NCBI RefSeq assembly: GCF_900090285.1
Contig: NZ_LT607754.1
Location: 4,552,001-4,616,000, forward strand
Source of the DNA: Micromonospora inositola
GTDB taxonomy: Bacteria > Actinomycetota > Actinomycetes > Mycobacteriales > Micromonosporaceae
Length of the DNA: 64,000 bases
Direction of reading: 5' to 3'
Part shown: in pieces, positions 17,723 through 24,595 of the stretch
Position numbering within the stretch: position 1 is the first letter of the stretch
Layout of the letters: every line of letters begins with the position of its first letter
Position numbers and translations under genes: made by a program
Notes under the pieces: model-generated
The model's input: only the letters and a program-made list of their open reading frames with translations
Told to the model about the DNA's origin: nothing
Database searches by the model: none

Positions 17723-17910
17723 GGTCTGCCCTCAGCGTCTGGTCCGGGAATGGGGGGATTTGATACCCGTGTGCCGTTCTGATCGTCTACATTCGTTGAG
17801 TCGTTCACTGAGAAGGATGAGTACTTTAGATCCTGATATGTGTACTGGACGTTTTAGGGGGCTTTGGTGCAGCTTTTGCGGATAACTGACCCGACGCGAG
17901 GGGGGTTGTG
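17723..17910 (+). promoter_or_regulatory. AT-richer promoter region of the exopolysaccharide kinase gene
   Basis: Base composition drops sharply compared with the flanks (TTTGATACC, CTACATTCG, TACTTTAGATCC). One candidate promoter is TTCACT (17803-17808) with TAGATC 17 bp downstream (17826-17831). No gene is evident. Low GC upstream of polysaccharide loci is common and may mark a nucleoid-protein-controlled promoter. Confidence 0.4.
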
Positions 17911-19371
17911 ATGGACGTTCGTGCCTATCTGCGCCTGATCCGACGCCACTGGTGGATCGTTCTGGTCACCCTGATGGTGGCGCTGGGCACGGCCGCCCTC
18001 GTGACGGTTCGGACCCCGCCCCGGTACGTGGCCTCGGTGACCTTCTTCGTCACCACGCCCAGCCAGGGCGTCAGCGACGCCTACCAGGGCGGACTCTTCC
18101 TCCAGCAGCGCGTGAAGTCGTACGCCGACCTGCTCACCAGCGACCGGCTGGCGCAGAGCGTGGTGGCCGGGAACTCCGTCGGTCTCACCGCCGAGCAGGT
18201 GCAGCGGCGGGTCACCACCTCCACGGAGGCGGGCACGGTGCTGCTGAAGGCGACCGTCACCGACACCGACCAGACCCGCGCCCTGAAGGTCACCGAGACC
18301 CTCTCCGCCAAGTTCGTGGAGCTGGTCCAGAAGGTGGAGACGCCGCCGGACGCCGCGACCGCCACGATCAAGCTGGAGGTGGTCAGCGGACCCCGGGTGA
18401 GCTCCAGGCCGGTCTCCCCCCAGCCGGTGCGCAACCTGGTCATCGGTGGCGTGCTCGGCCTGCTGCTCGGCATGGCGCTCGCCGTGCTCCGCGGGTTGGC
18501 CGACGTGCGGATGCGGGACGCCGCCGCGCTCCAGCGGGTGACCGGCAGCCCGCTGCTGGGGGAGATCCCCTTCGAGAGCGGCGCCCGGAGCGCCCCGCTG
18601 ATCGTCGGCGAGGCGGCGAACTCGGCGCGCGCCGAGGCGGTCCGCAAGCTCCGCACCAACCTGCGCTTCGTCGACGTGCACGAGCCGGCCCGGGTCATCG
18701 CGGTGACCAGCGCCCTTCAGGGAGAGGGCAAGACCACCATGGCCTGCAACACGGCCATCGCGCTGGCCGAGGCGGGCTGGCGGGTGCTGCTCATCGACGC
18801 TGACCTGCGCCGGCCCAAGGTCGCCGACTATCTCGGCCTCGACGGTGGCGTCGGCCTCACCGACGTCCTCGTCGGCGACGTGCAGGTCGGCGACGTCGTC
18901 CAGCGCTGGGGCGACAAGTCCCTGCTGGTGCTCCCCAGCGGGTCCGCGCCGCCCAACCCGAGCGAGCTGCTCGGTTCCAAGGCAATGGCGGACCTGCTGC
19001 TCGCCCTGCGGGAGTCCGCGGACATCGTGATCATCGACACCGCGCCGCTGCTGGCCGTGACCGACGGGGTCGTGGTGGCGGTGCAGGCCGACGGTGCCCT
19101 GCTGATCACCCAGCAGGGCCGGACCTCGCGCCGCCAGGTGGCCGCCGCCGCCCGGTCGCTGCACTCGGTCTCGGTCCGGCTGCTCGGCTGTGTGCTGAAC
19201 ATGGCGAAGGTGCCGAAGGCGGACGCCTACCAGTACGAGGCGTACCGGGTGGCCGTGCCGCCCGCGCCGGCCGGGCCCGCCGACCGGGCGCCAGCCGCCC
19301 GGCACGGCGACCGCGCCGGGGCGGGCCGGGTCAGCGATCCGACTCAGGAACTCACCCGGCTGTCCCGATGA
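17911..19371 (+). CDS. Polysaccharide co-polymerase/tyrosine autokinase (Wzz-BY-kinase fusion)
   Basis: The 486-residue protein controls exopolysaccharide chain length and export. An N-terminal Wzz domain has TM1 at about 15-32 and TM2 at 176-194 (LVIGGVLGLLLGMALAVL). A cytoplasmic BY-kinase follows: Walker A SALQGEGKTT near 267-276, Walker A' VLLIDADLRRP near 292-302, Walker B DIVIIDTAP near 371-379. The tyrosine cluster is short (Tyr440, 442 and 445 in AYQYEAY) and is followed by an Ala/Pro tail. GAGGGGGG supports ATG 17911 rather than GTG 17908. A cognate phosphatase gene converges on it. Confidence 0.93.
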   Translation: MDVRAYLRLIRRHWWIVLVTLMVALGTAALVTVRTPPRYVASVTFFVTTPSQGVSDAYQGGLFLQQRVKSYADLLTSDRLAQSVVAGNSVGLTAEQVQRRVTTSTEAGTVLLKATVTDTDQTRALKVTETLSAKFVELVQKVETPPDAATATIKLEVVSGPRVSSRPVSPQPVRNLVIGGVLGLLLGMALAVLRGLADVRMRDAAALQRVTGSPLLGEIPFESGARSAPLIVGEAANSARAEAVRKLRTNLRFVDVHEPARVIAVTSALQGEGKTTMACNTAIALAEAGWRVLLIDADLRRPKVADYLGLDGGVGLTDVLVGDVQVGDVVQRWGDKSLLVLPSGSAPPNPSELLGSKAMADLLLALRESADIVIIDTAPLLAVTDGVVVAVQADGALLITQQGRTSRRQVAAAARSLHSVSVRLLGCVLNMAKVPKADAYQYEAYRVAVPPAPAGPADRAPAARHGDRAGAGRVSDPTQELTRLSR

Positions 19372-19906
19372 GCGCCAGCACGGGTCTGATCGACCGCTCG
19401 ATCTCCTCGGCGCAGCGCCGGAAGGCCGCCGGCGAACCACCGATCGGGTCCCGCAGGTCGTCCGCGTCGGGGGCGGCGGGTTGCAGCCGCCCCCGGGCGC
19501 GGACGGCGGCCTCGACCGCCGCCCGCAACGGTCGGTCGGCCGGGTCCTTCGGCGGTTCCGCCGCGGCGGCCAGCCGGGCGAACTGGCGGAGCGTGAAGGT
19601 CCGGTTCAGCACCCCCGGGGCCAGCGCCGTGCAGAGCGAGCGCTGGCGCCGGGTCGCGGTCAGCACCACCGTGGCCGACGTCAGGTGTTCCGGGCGCAGC
19701 TTCCGGGCGCGGAAACCGGTGGGGTCGACGCCCGTGCCGGCCGCGACGTCGATCGCGTACGGGTGCATGGGTGCCCCGTCGACGGCGTCGGTGCCGGCGC
19801 TGGCCACCGTGACCCGGTGCCCGGCGAGAAGCCGACGCGCGATGTACTCCGCCATCGGTGACCGGCACATGTTGGCGTGGCAGATGAAGAGCACTCCGTC
19901 GAGCAT
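19352..19906 (-). CDS. Low-molecular-weight protein tyrosine phosphatase
   Basis: The 184-residue phosphatase has the P-loop CHANMCRS at residues 9-16 (CX5R-S). A conserved Asp-Pro pair in DADDLRDP near the C terminus could provide the general acid. GAGAGGGG precedes the ATG. Its 3' end overlaps the 3' end of the tyrosine autokinase gene by 20 bp on the opposite strand. In exopolysaccharide loci such enzymes dephosphorylate the BY-kinase to allow export cycles, so the neighbour is the likely substrate. It is divergent from the glycosyltransferase gene. Confidence 0.92.
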   Translation of the reverse strand: MLDGVLFICHANMCRSPMAEYIARRLLAGHRVTVASAGTDAVDGAPMHPYAIDVAAGTGVDPTGFRARKLRPEHLTSATVVLTATRRQRSLCTALAPGVLNRTFTLRQFARLAAAAEPPKDPADRPLRAAVEAAVRARGRLQPAAPDADDLRDPIGGSPAAFRRCAEEIERSIRPVLALIGTAG

Positions 19907-20050
19907 CTGGACCCCTCTCGTCGACGCGATCGCGGGACGGATCGCCGCGCTGGTGGTGCTCCGGCGGTCGCGGCCGGACGCAGAGGGGTTGTCGGCATCG
20001 TACGGGGTGCCGGCGGGACGCCGCCGGGCCGCCGCGCCGGGGGCCGGCGG

Positions 20051-21316
20051 ATGAAGATCGGCATCCTGTCGTACCACTTCCCGCCGGAGCCGGCGTTCAT
20101 CCCCGGCAGCCTGGCGGAGGAGCTGGCCGCCCGCGGGCACGAGGTCCGTGTCCTGACCGGCTTCCCGGACTACCCCGGCGGGCACGTCTATCCCGGCTGG
20201 CGGCAGCGCTGGCGGCACCAGACGCGCAGCGAGCGGTTGACGGTGCGCCGGGTGCCCCGGTACGCCGCGGGCGACGGGTCCGCGGGCGCACGGATGGCCA
20301 GCTGGCTGTCGTTCGCCGGCAGCGTCGCGCTCACCGGCCGGCGCTACCTCGGCGACGTCGATGCCCTGTACGTCTTCCAGCTCCCGGCGGTCACCTTCGC
20401 CGCCGCCGGCCTGCTCCGGCTGCTCGGTCGGGTCCCTACCGTGCTGCACGTGCAGGACGTGTGGCCCGAGGACGACCCTTCCCGCAGCGTCGACACCCGA
20501 CGTTGGTCGGGGCGGATCGGTGCCACCCTGCGCCGGCTCTACTCCGAGGCCGACGGCATCGCGGTCAGCGCGCCCTCCATGCGGGACCTGGTGTCCGACG
20601 GCGGCGCCGACCCGGCTCGGGTGCGGATCGTGCTCAACTGGACCGACGAACGGATCTTCCGGCCGACCGAGCCGAGCCAGGCCGCCCGGCGACTGATCCG
20701 CCGGGACGACCGGTGCGTGGTGATGCACGCCGGCACGATCGGCGTACGGCAGGGTCTGGAGACCGCGGTGCGCGCGGCGGCGGCGTTGGACGACCGGATG
20801 GACCTCGTCCTGGTCGGCTCGGGCGCGGAGGAGCGGCGGGTGCGGGGGCTCGCCGCCGAGCTCGGGGCGGACAACGTCCGCTTCGTGGAGCGACGCTCAC
20901 CGCTCGACATGCCGGAGCTGTACGCGGCGGCGGACTACCAACTGGTGATGCTGCGGGATCTGCCCGAGCTGCGCGGCATGGTGCCCGGGAAGCTGCAGGC
21001 GGCCCTCTCCTGCGCCTCGCCCGTGGTCGCCTCGGCCGGCGGTGACACGGTCGCGCTGGTCGAGCGGGCCCGGGCCGGGCTCTCCTGCCCGCCGGAGGAC
21101 TGGGCCGCGCTGGCCGACCGGTTCTGGCTGGCCTCCGCCATCCCGCCGCCGGCCCGCGCCGACATGGGCCGCCGGGGACGCGAGGCTTACCTGCGGGAGA
21201 TGTCGCTGCGGGCCGGGGTCGACCGGATCGAGCAGATGCTCTACGACGTGGCGGCCGGCAAGGCGCCGGACGGCGGCCGCTCCGAGCGAAACTCGCACAA
21301 AGGTCTGAAAACGTAA
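20051..21316 (+). CDS. Glycosyltransferase family 4 protein
   Basis: The 421-residue GT-B enzyme starts MKIGILSYHFPPEPAF, the normal GT4 N terminus. It has VLHVQDVWPED, a C-terminal nucleotide-sugar domain with VVMHAGTIGVRQGLE, and the donor-binding block YQLVMLRDLPELRGMVPGKLQAAL. The WbuB-like subgroup typically adds N-acetyl-fucosamine-type or related sugars, but the substrate here is unknown. It belongs to the exopolysaccharide block with the kinase and phosphatase. Confidence 0.9.
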   Translation: MKIGILSYHFPPEPAFIPGSLAEELAARGHEVRVLTGFPDYPGGHVYPGWRQRWRHQTRSERLTVRRVPRYAAGDGSAGARMASWLSFAGSVALTGRRYLGDVDALYVFQLPAVTFAAAGLLRLLGRVPTVLHVQDVWPEDDPSRSVDTRRWSGRIGATLRRLYSEADGIAVSAPSMRDLVSDGGADPARVRIVLNWTDERIFRPTEPSQAARRLIRRDDRCVVMHAGTIGVRQGLETAVRAAAALDDRMDLVLVGSGAEERRVRGLAAELGADNVRFVERRSPLDMPELYAAADYQLVMLRDLPELRGMVPGKLQAALSCASPVVASAGGDTVALVERARAGLSCPPEDWAALADRFWLASAIPPPARADMGRRGREAYLREMSLRAGVDRIEQMLYDVAAGKAPDGGRSERNSHKGLKT

Positions 21317-21374
21317 AAGGCCGAACACCGCCACACCGCCGTGGTCATTCATGCGCCGGCGGCACAATCGGGGG

Positions 21375-21818
21375 ATGGCGGCAGAGTCGTGGGTGGACGG
21401 GGCCGGGCTGCTGACGCTGCCCGGCGGGGTCGTGGTGCGCGGACGGCGGATCGCCGACACCGCCTCGCCGGCCGACTTCGCCCTGCTGCTCGCCCCCGGC
21501 CCGGTCCCCGCCTGGCCGCACCGGCGGATCCGCTGGCCCGACTTCTGGCTGCCGCTGGACCGCGCCGACGCGCTGGACGCCCTGCGCGAGGCGCGGCGGC
21601 GGGCGTACGCGGGGGAGCGGGTGGAGATCGCCTGCCGGGGCGGGATCGGCCGGACCGGCACCGCGCTCGCCGCGCTCGCCGTCCTCGACGGGCTGCCCGC
21701 CGACCGGGCGGTGGCCTGGGTACGCGCGCGACACCATTCCCGCGCCGTGGAGACGCCGTGGCAGCGGCGCTGGCTCCGGCGGATCGACGCGTCCCGCGAC
21801 GGCCCCGCCGCCCGCTGA
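21375..21818 (+). CDS. Dual-specificity/tyrosine phosphatase-like protein
   Basis: The 147-residue protein carries IACRGGIGRTGTALAALA, a CX5RTG phosphatase loop, with Asp in LPLDRADA upstream that could serve as general acid. The size fits the compact bacterial protein-phosphatase group found in Actinobacteria. ATG 21375 is preceded by CACAAT 6 nt upstream, so it may be leaderless; ATG 21351 in frame is an alternative. Whether it acts on the exopolysaccharide kinase is unknown. Confidence 0.82.
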   Translation: MAAESWVDGAGLLTLPGGVVVRGRRIADTASPADFALLLAPGPVPAWPHRRIRWPDFWLPLDRADALDALREARRRAYAGERVEIACRGGIGRTGTALAALAVLDGLPADRAVAWVRARHHSRAVETPWQRRWLRRIDASRDGPAAR

Positions 21819-21839
21819 CCGGGCGGCGGGGCCGGCCGG

Positions 21840-22001
21840 TCACCGGGAGACGTACCGGCGCAGGTGGCGGGCGGTGACGGTGTCGGCGTGCGGATCGGGT
21901 CCGGGCCGAGCTGGCCCGGCGCGAGCAGGAGCTGCGCCGGCTGCGCGGATCGGCCGCCCTGCACGACTACCTCGCCGAATGCGGGGCGACGCTGCCCTGA
22001 C
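21840..22001. other. Gene debris on both strands
   Basis: On the plus strand, about 35 codons ending at TGA 21999-22001 read as a credible C-terminus (VRAELARREQELRRLRG, then LHDYLAECGATLP), but no start exists and a TGA lies just upstream. On the minus strand, a frame ending at 21840 closes with TARHLRRYVSR, also without a credible start. Both look like ends of genes lost by deletion. Their families are not recognised. Confidence 0.4.
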
Positions 22002-22030
22002 CGGCCCGCCGGTGCGGCGCGGTCGCGGTG

Positions 22031-22501
22031 TCAGGCCGCCTTCGGGCTCAGCTGGGCGCGGACCGCGGACCGGTCCACGCCCAGCTCGCGGAACACCTCG
22101 GCCGCCGGGTCGGGGGGCGCGCACTCCAGGATGGCCAGCAGCAGGTGCGCCGGCCTGATCCGCCGGCTGCCCTGCTCGCGGGTCACGCCGACGGCCCGCC
22201 GCAGGGCGGTCCGCGCCGCGGAGGTGAACGGCGTCCGCTTGCCGGACAGCGGTACGGGCGCCCGCTCGACGCCGCGCACGTCGATCCCGACCGCGGCGAG
22301 GGCGGCCACGTCCAGCGCCTCCAGGGCGGCTCGGGCCCGGGGCAGGTTCAGGCCGAGCGCGCCCAGCGGTGCCAGCTCGCGGGCGTGCAGCACGCCGAGG
22401 AGCAGGTGTTCGGTGCCGAGGCGGCGGTCCCCCCGGTGCCGGGCCTCCTCGAGGGCGGCGGTCACGGCCGTCCGGCCGTCGGCGGCGAAGTGTTCGAACA
22501 T
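22031..22501 (-). CDS. Clp N-terminal repeat domain protein
   Basis: The 156-residue protein is made of two Clp_N repeats: RLGTEHLLLGVLHARE in the first and RRIRPAHLLLAILE in the second. It has no AAA ATPase domain. Stand-alone ClpN proteins are thought to act as adaptors or decoys for ClpC/ClpA. The gene is 7 bp downstream of a small HTH gene and shares its palindromic promoter, so the two probably form a regulated unit. Confidence 0.9.
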   Translation of the reverse strand: MFEHFAADGRTAVTAALEEARHRGDRRLGTEHLLLGVLHARELAPLGALGLNLPRARAALEALDVAALAAVGIDVRGVERAPVPLSGKRTPFTSAARTALRRAVGVTREQGSRRIRPAHLLLAILECAPPDPAAEVFRELGVDRSAVRAQLSPKAA

Positions 22502-22508
22502 CTCGGCC

Positions 22509-22712
22509 TCATTTCCCGTGCTTGCTGTGCACCGACTGGCGGGACACGCCGAGCGCGTCCCCGATCTGCTCCCAGGACCAGCCGTCCTGACGGGCGCGCG
22601 CCACGGCCGCCGCCTCGACCTGTTCGGCCAGGCGGTGCAGCGCGCCGACCGCGCGCAGCCCGACGGCCGGGTCGGGCGAGCGCAGCCGTGCGGCGAGCTC
22701 GGTCTCTTCCAT
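22509..22712 (-). CDS. Small HTH DNA-binding protein, 67 aa
   Basis: The protein ends in a helix-turn-helix (QDGWSWEQIGDALGVSRQSVHSKHGK), preceded by a short helical region (LRAVGALHRLAEQVEAAAV). This small regulator type is commonly paired with ClpN proteins in Actinobacteria. The start codon lies 4 nt from a perfect 18-bp inverted repeat that also holds the promoter, which suggests autorepression. That is inferred from position. Confidence 0.85.
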   Translation of the reverse strand: MEETELAARLRSPDPAVGLRAVGALHRLAEQVEAAAVARARQDGWSWEQIGDALGVSRQSVHSKHGK

Positions 22713-22716
22713 GACT

Positions 22717-22760
22717 GTCAGTCTGGATTGACAAGCGCTGGATTGTCAATCCAGACTGAC
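22717..22760. promoter_or_regulatory. Palindromic bidirectional promoter/operator
   Basis: An 18-bp perfect inverted repeat (GTCAGTCTGGATTGACAA at 22717-22734 and its complement at 22743-22760) surrounds an 8-bp spacer. Because of the symmetry, each strand has a TTGACA box with a CAGACT -10 box 18 bp away: 22728-22733/22752-22757 on plus, 22744-22749/22720-22725 on minus. The minus promoter gives a leaderless HTH transcript. A further CCAGACTGAC half-site lies at 22780-22789. This is most likely the operator of the adjacent HTH regulator. Confidence 0.8.
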
Positions 22761-22814
22761 GTCGAGCGTGGTCGTCAGGCCAGACTGACACCACCGTCCC
22801 GGAGGAGGACCGGA

Positions 22815-22976
22815 ATGACCCTCGACGTGGTGATCGTCGGTGGCGGGCCCGAACGGGCTGCTGCTCGCCTGCGAACTGCGACTGGCCGGCGTGCCGGTGC
22901 TGCTGCTGGAACGCAGCCCCGGGCTCGGCGGCGAGCCGCGCGCGAACGGCCAGCACCGGGACCCGCGCCGCTCCCC
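22815..22976 (+). pseudogene. Truncated FAD-dependent monooxygenase (frameshifted)
   Basis: A strong GGAGGAGGA site precedes ATG 22815. The start reads MTLDVVIVGGGP, the FAD-binding motif of PHBH-type monooxygenases. An extra C near 22850 shifts the frame, after which the expected NGLLLACELRLAGV and VLLLERSPGL continue in another frame. Similarity stops after about 55 residues, at EPRANG. The rest of a roughly 500-residue enzyme is missing. It was probably the divergent target of the HTH-controlled palindromic promoter. Confidence 0.8.
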
Positions 22977-23056
22977 GGGGGGCGTGACCGCGCCGGGCGA
23001 AGACCCCCCCGGGGCCGGCCGTCGCCAAGAGATCTTGCGGGTTAGTCTGCGTGGTC

Positions 23057-24331
23057 ATGAGAGCTCGGGTCCTGGCCGCCGCCACCGCCGCCGTACTCGT
23101 GACCGTCGGCCCGGCCGTGCCGACGCCGGCCGCGCGGGCCCAGGCCGCCCCGGCCGCGCGGGCCGCCCGCGCGCCGCTGCCCTGCCCGAAGGCGCCGGCC
23201 CCGAAGGTGTCCCGGCCGCCCCGGCCGGTGCCCCCGCCGGCCGTGCCGCAGGACCGGGTGGTCGGTGGCGAGCAGCTCGACACGCCCGGACTGGTCGCGC
23301 CGGCCGGCGCGCCGGCGCCGCCGGCCGTGACCGCGACGTCCTGGCTCGTCGCCGACCTGGACACCGGTGCGGTGCTGGGCGCCTGCGGCCCGCACGAGTA
23401 CGGCACCCCGGCCAGCACCCAGAAGCTGCTGCTGGCGGCGACCATGATGCCGAAGCTCGACCCGAAGCAGGTGGTCACCGTCAGCCGGGGCGACCTGGAC
23501 ATCGCCCCGGGCAGCTCCGCCGTCGGCCTGCTCGTAGGCGGCCGGTACAGCGTGGAGACGGTCTGGCTGGGGCTGCTGCTCAACTCCGGAAACGAGGCGG
23601 CGAACGTGCTGGCCCGGCTCGGCGGAGGCACCGAGGGCGTGCCCGGCGGGATCCGCGCGATGAACGAGGAGGCCCGCCGGCTGGGCGCCCGGCAGACCCG
23701 CGCGGTCACCCCCTCCGGCCTGGACGGCAAGGGGCAGTTCACCAGCGCGTACGACCTCGCCCTGATCGCCCGGGCCTGCTTCGCCAACCCGCTGTTCCGC
23801 CGGTACACGCTCACCGAGCGGACCCAGATCCCGGCCCAGCCCGCGCTGAAGAAGGGCGGGTTCCAGATCCAGAACGAGAACCAGCTCATCTACCGGTACC
23901 CGGGCGCGCTCGGCGGCAAGACCGGCTTCACCGAGCTGGCCCGGCACAGCTACGTCGGCGCCGCCCAGCGCGACGGGCGACGGCTCGTGGTCACCCTGCT
24001 CGGCGCGGAGGCCCGCCCGGTACGCGGCTGGCAGCAGGGCGCCCAACTGCTGGACTGGGGCTTCTCGCTGCCCCGGGACGCCTCGGCCGGCCGGCTGGTC
24101 GCGCCCGGCGAACTGGACGCGGCGGAGTCCGCCCCGACCGACTCCCCGGCCCCGCCGACCGTGGCTGCCCCGTGGCGCGGCCCCGCCGCGACCGCGGGAC
24201 GCCGGATGGCCGAGGGGGACTGGCGGGTCATCGGGCCGGTCGCCGGCGGCGCCGCCACCGTCGTCGGGGTGCTGGTGGCGGTGCTGGTGGCCCGTCGCCG
24301 GCCCCGCCAGACCGGCCGCCGCCGCGCGTAG
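23057..24331 (+). CDS. D-alanyl-D-alanine carboxypeptidase (peptidase S11), copy 1
   Basis: The 424-residue penicillin-binding-type enzyme trims the terminal D-Ala of peptidoglycan stem peptides. Motifs are STQK (SxxK), SGN in LLLNSGNEAAN, and KTG in GALGGKTGFTE. It has a Sec signal peptide, a Pro-rich linker, and a C-terminal membrane anchor (GPVAGGAATVVGVLVAVLVA) with an Arg-rich tail. ATG 23057 is supported by TAGTCT 8 nt upstream (leaderless). A close paralog lies at 27603. Confidence 0.93.
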   Translation: MRARVLAAATAAVLVTVGPAVPTPAARAQAAPAARAARAPLPCPKAPAPKVSRPPRPVPPPAVPQDRVVGGEQLDTPGLVAPAGAPAPPAVTATSWLVADLDTGAVLGACGPHEYGTPASTQKLLLAATMMPKLDPKQVVTVSRGDLDIAPGSSAVGLLVGGRYSVETVWLGLLLNSGNEAANVLARLGGGTEGVPGGIRAMNEEARRLGARQTRAVTPSGLDGKGQFTSAYDLALIARACFANPLFRRYTLTERTQIPAQPALKKGGFQIQNENQLIYRYPGALGGKTGFTELARHSYVGAAQRDGRRLVVTLLGAEARPVRGWQQGAQLLDWGFSLPRDASAGRLVAPGELDAAESAPTDSPAPPTVAAPWRGPAATAGRRMAEGDWRVIGPVAGGAATVVGVLVAVLVARRRPRQTGRRRA

Positions 24332-24497
24332 CCCGTACCCGGCCCGGTCGGCTCCGCCCGCATCAGCCCTCGGCGGCCGGCTGCGGCCACCGGACCGCGT
24401 GCGGGCCCTTGGGGCCGCCCGGAGTGAGGATGCCGCTACCGGACGGATCGCCCCTGTTGCGGCCCGTCGCGCGCCGGGCTCGCCCTATGGTCGACTC
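24332..24497. other. Intergenic gap with a minus-strand gene remnant
   Basis: On the minus strand, a frame ending at TGA (24363-24365) reads GSGILTPGGPKGPHAVRWP, then QPAAEG. This looks like a real C-terminus but has no start codon upstream. It is probably a deletion remnant; the family is not recognised. The leaderless -10 TATGGT of the next small ORF lies at 24486-24491. Confidence 0.35.
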
Positions 24498-24587
24498 ATG
24501 CGGGACAGCGCGGCAGCCGCCCGGAGGACGTCGCGGCCGGAGCCGAACCCGCGTACCGGCGGCCCGCGCCGGGCGGACCCCCGTTAG
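24498..24587 (+). CDS. Possible leaderless 29-aa small protein
   Basis: TATGGT (24486-24491) sits 6 nt before ATG 24498, the arrangement seen at confirmed leaderless starts nearby. The product (MRDSAAAARRTSRPEPNP and a basic tail) is polar and Arg-rich. The stop is 8 bp before the PAP2 fusion gene, so it may be a leader peptide for that gene rather than an independent protein. It could also be chance. Confidence 0.35.
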   Translation: MRDSAAAARRTSRPEPNPRTGGPRRADPR

Positions 24588-24595
24588 GGCCGGGG

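Noticed and set aside
17622..17885. 87-codon plus-strand ORF before the tyrosine autokinase
   Set aside because: It crosses an AT-rich promoter area, has no ribosome-binding site and mixed codon use.
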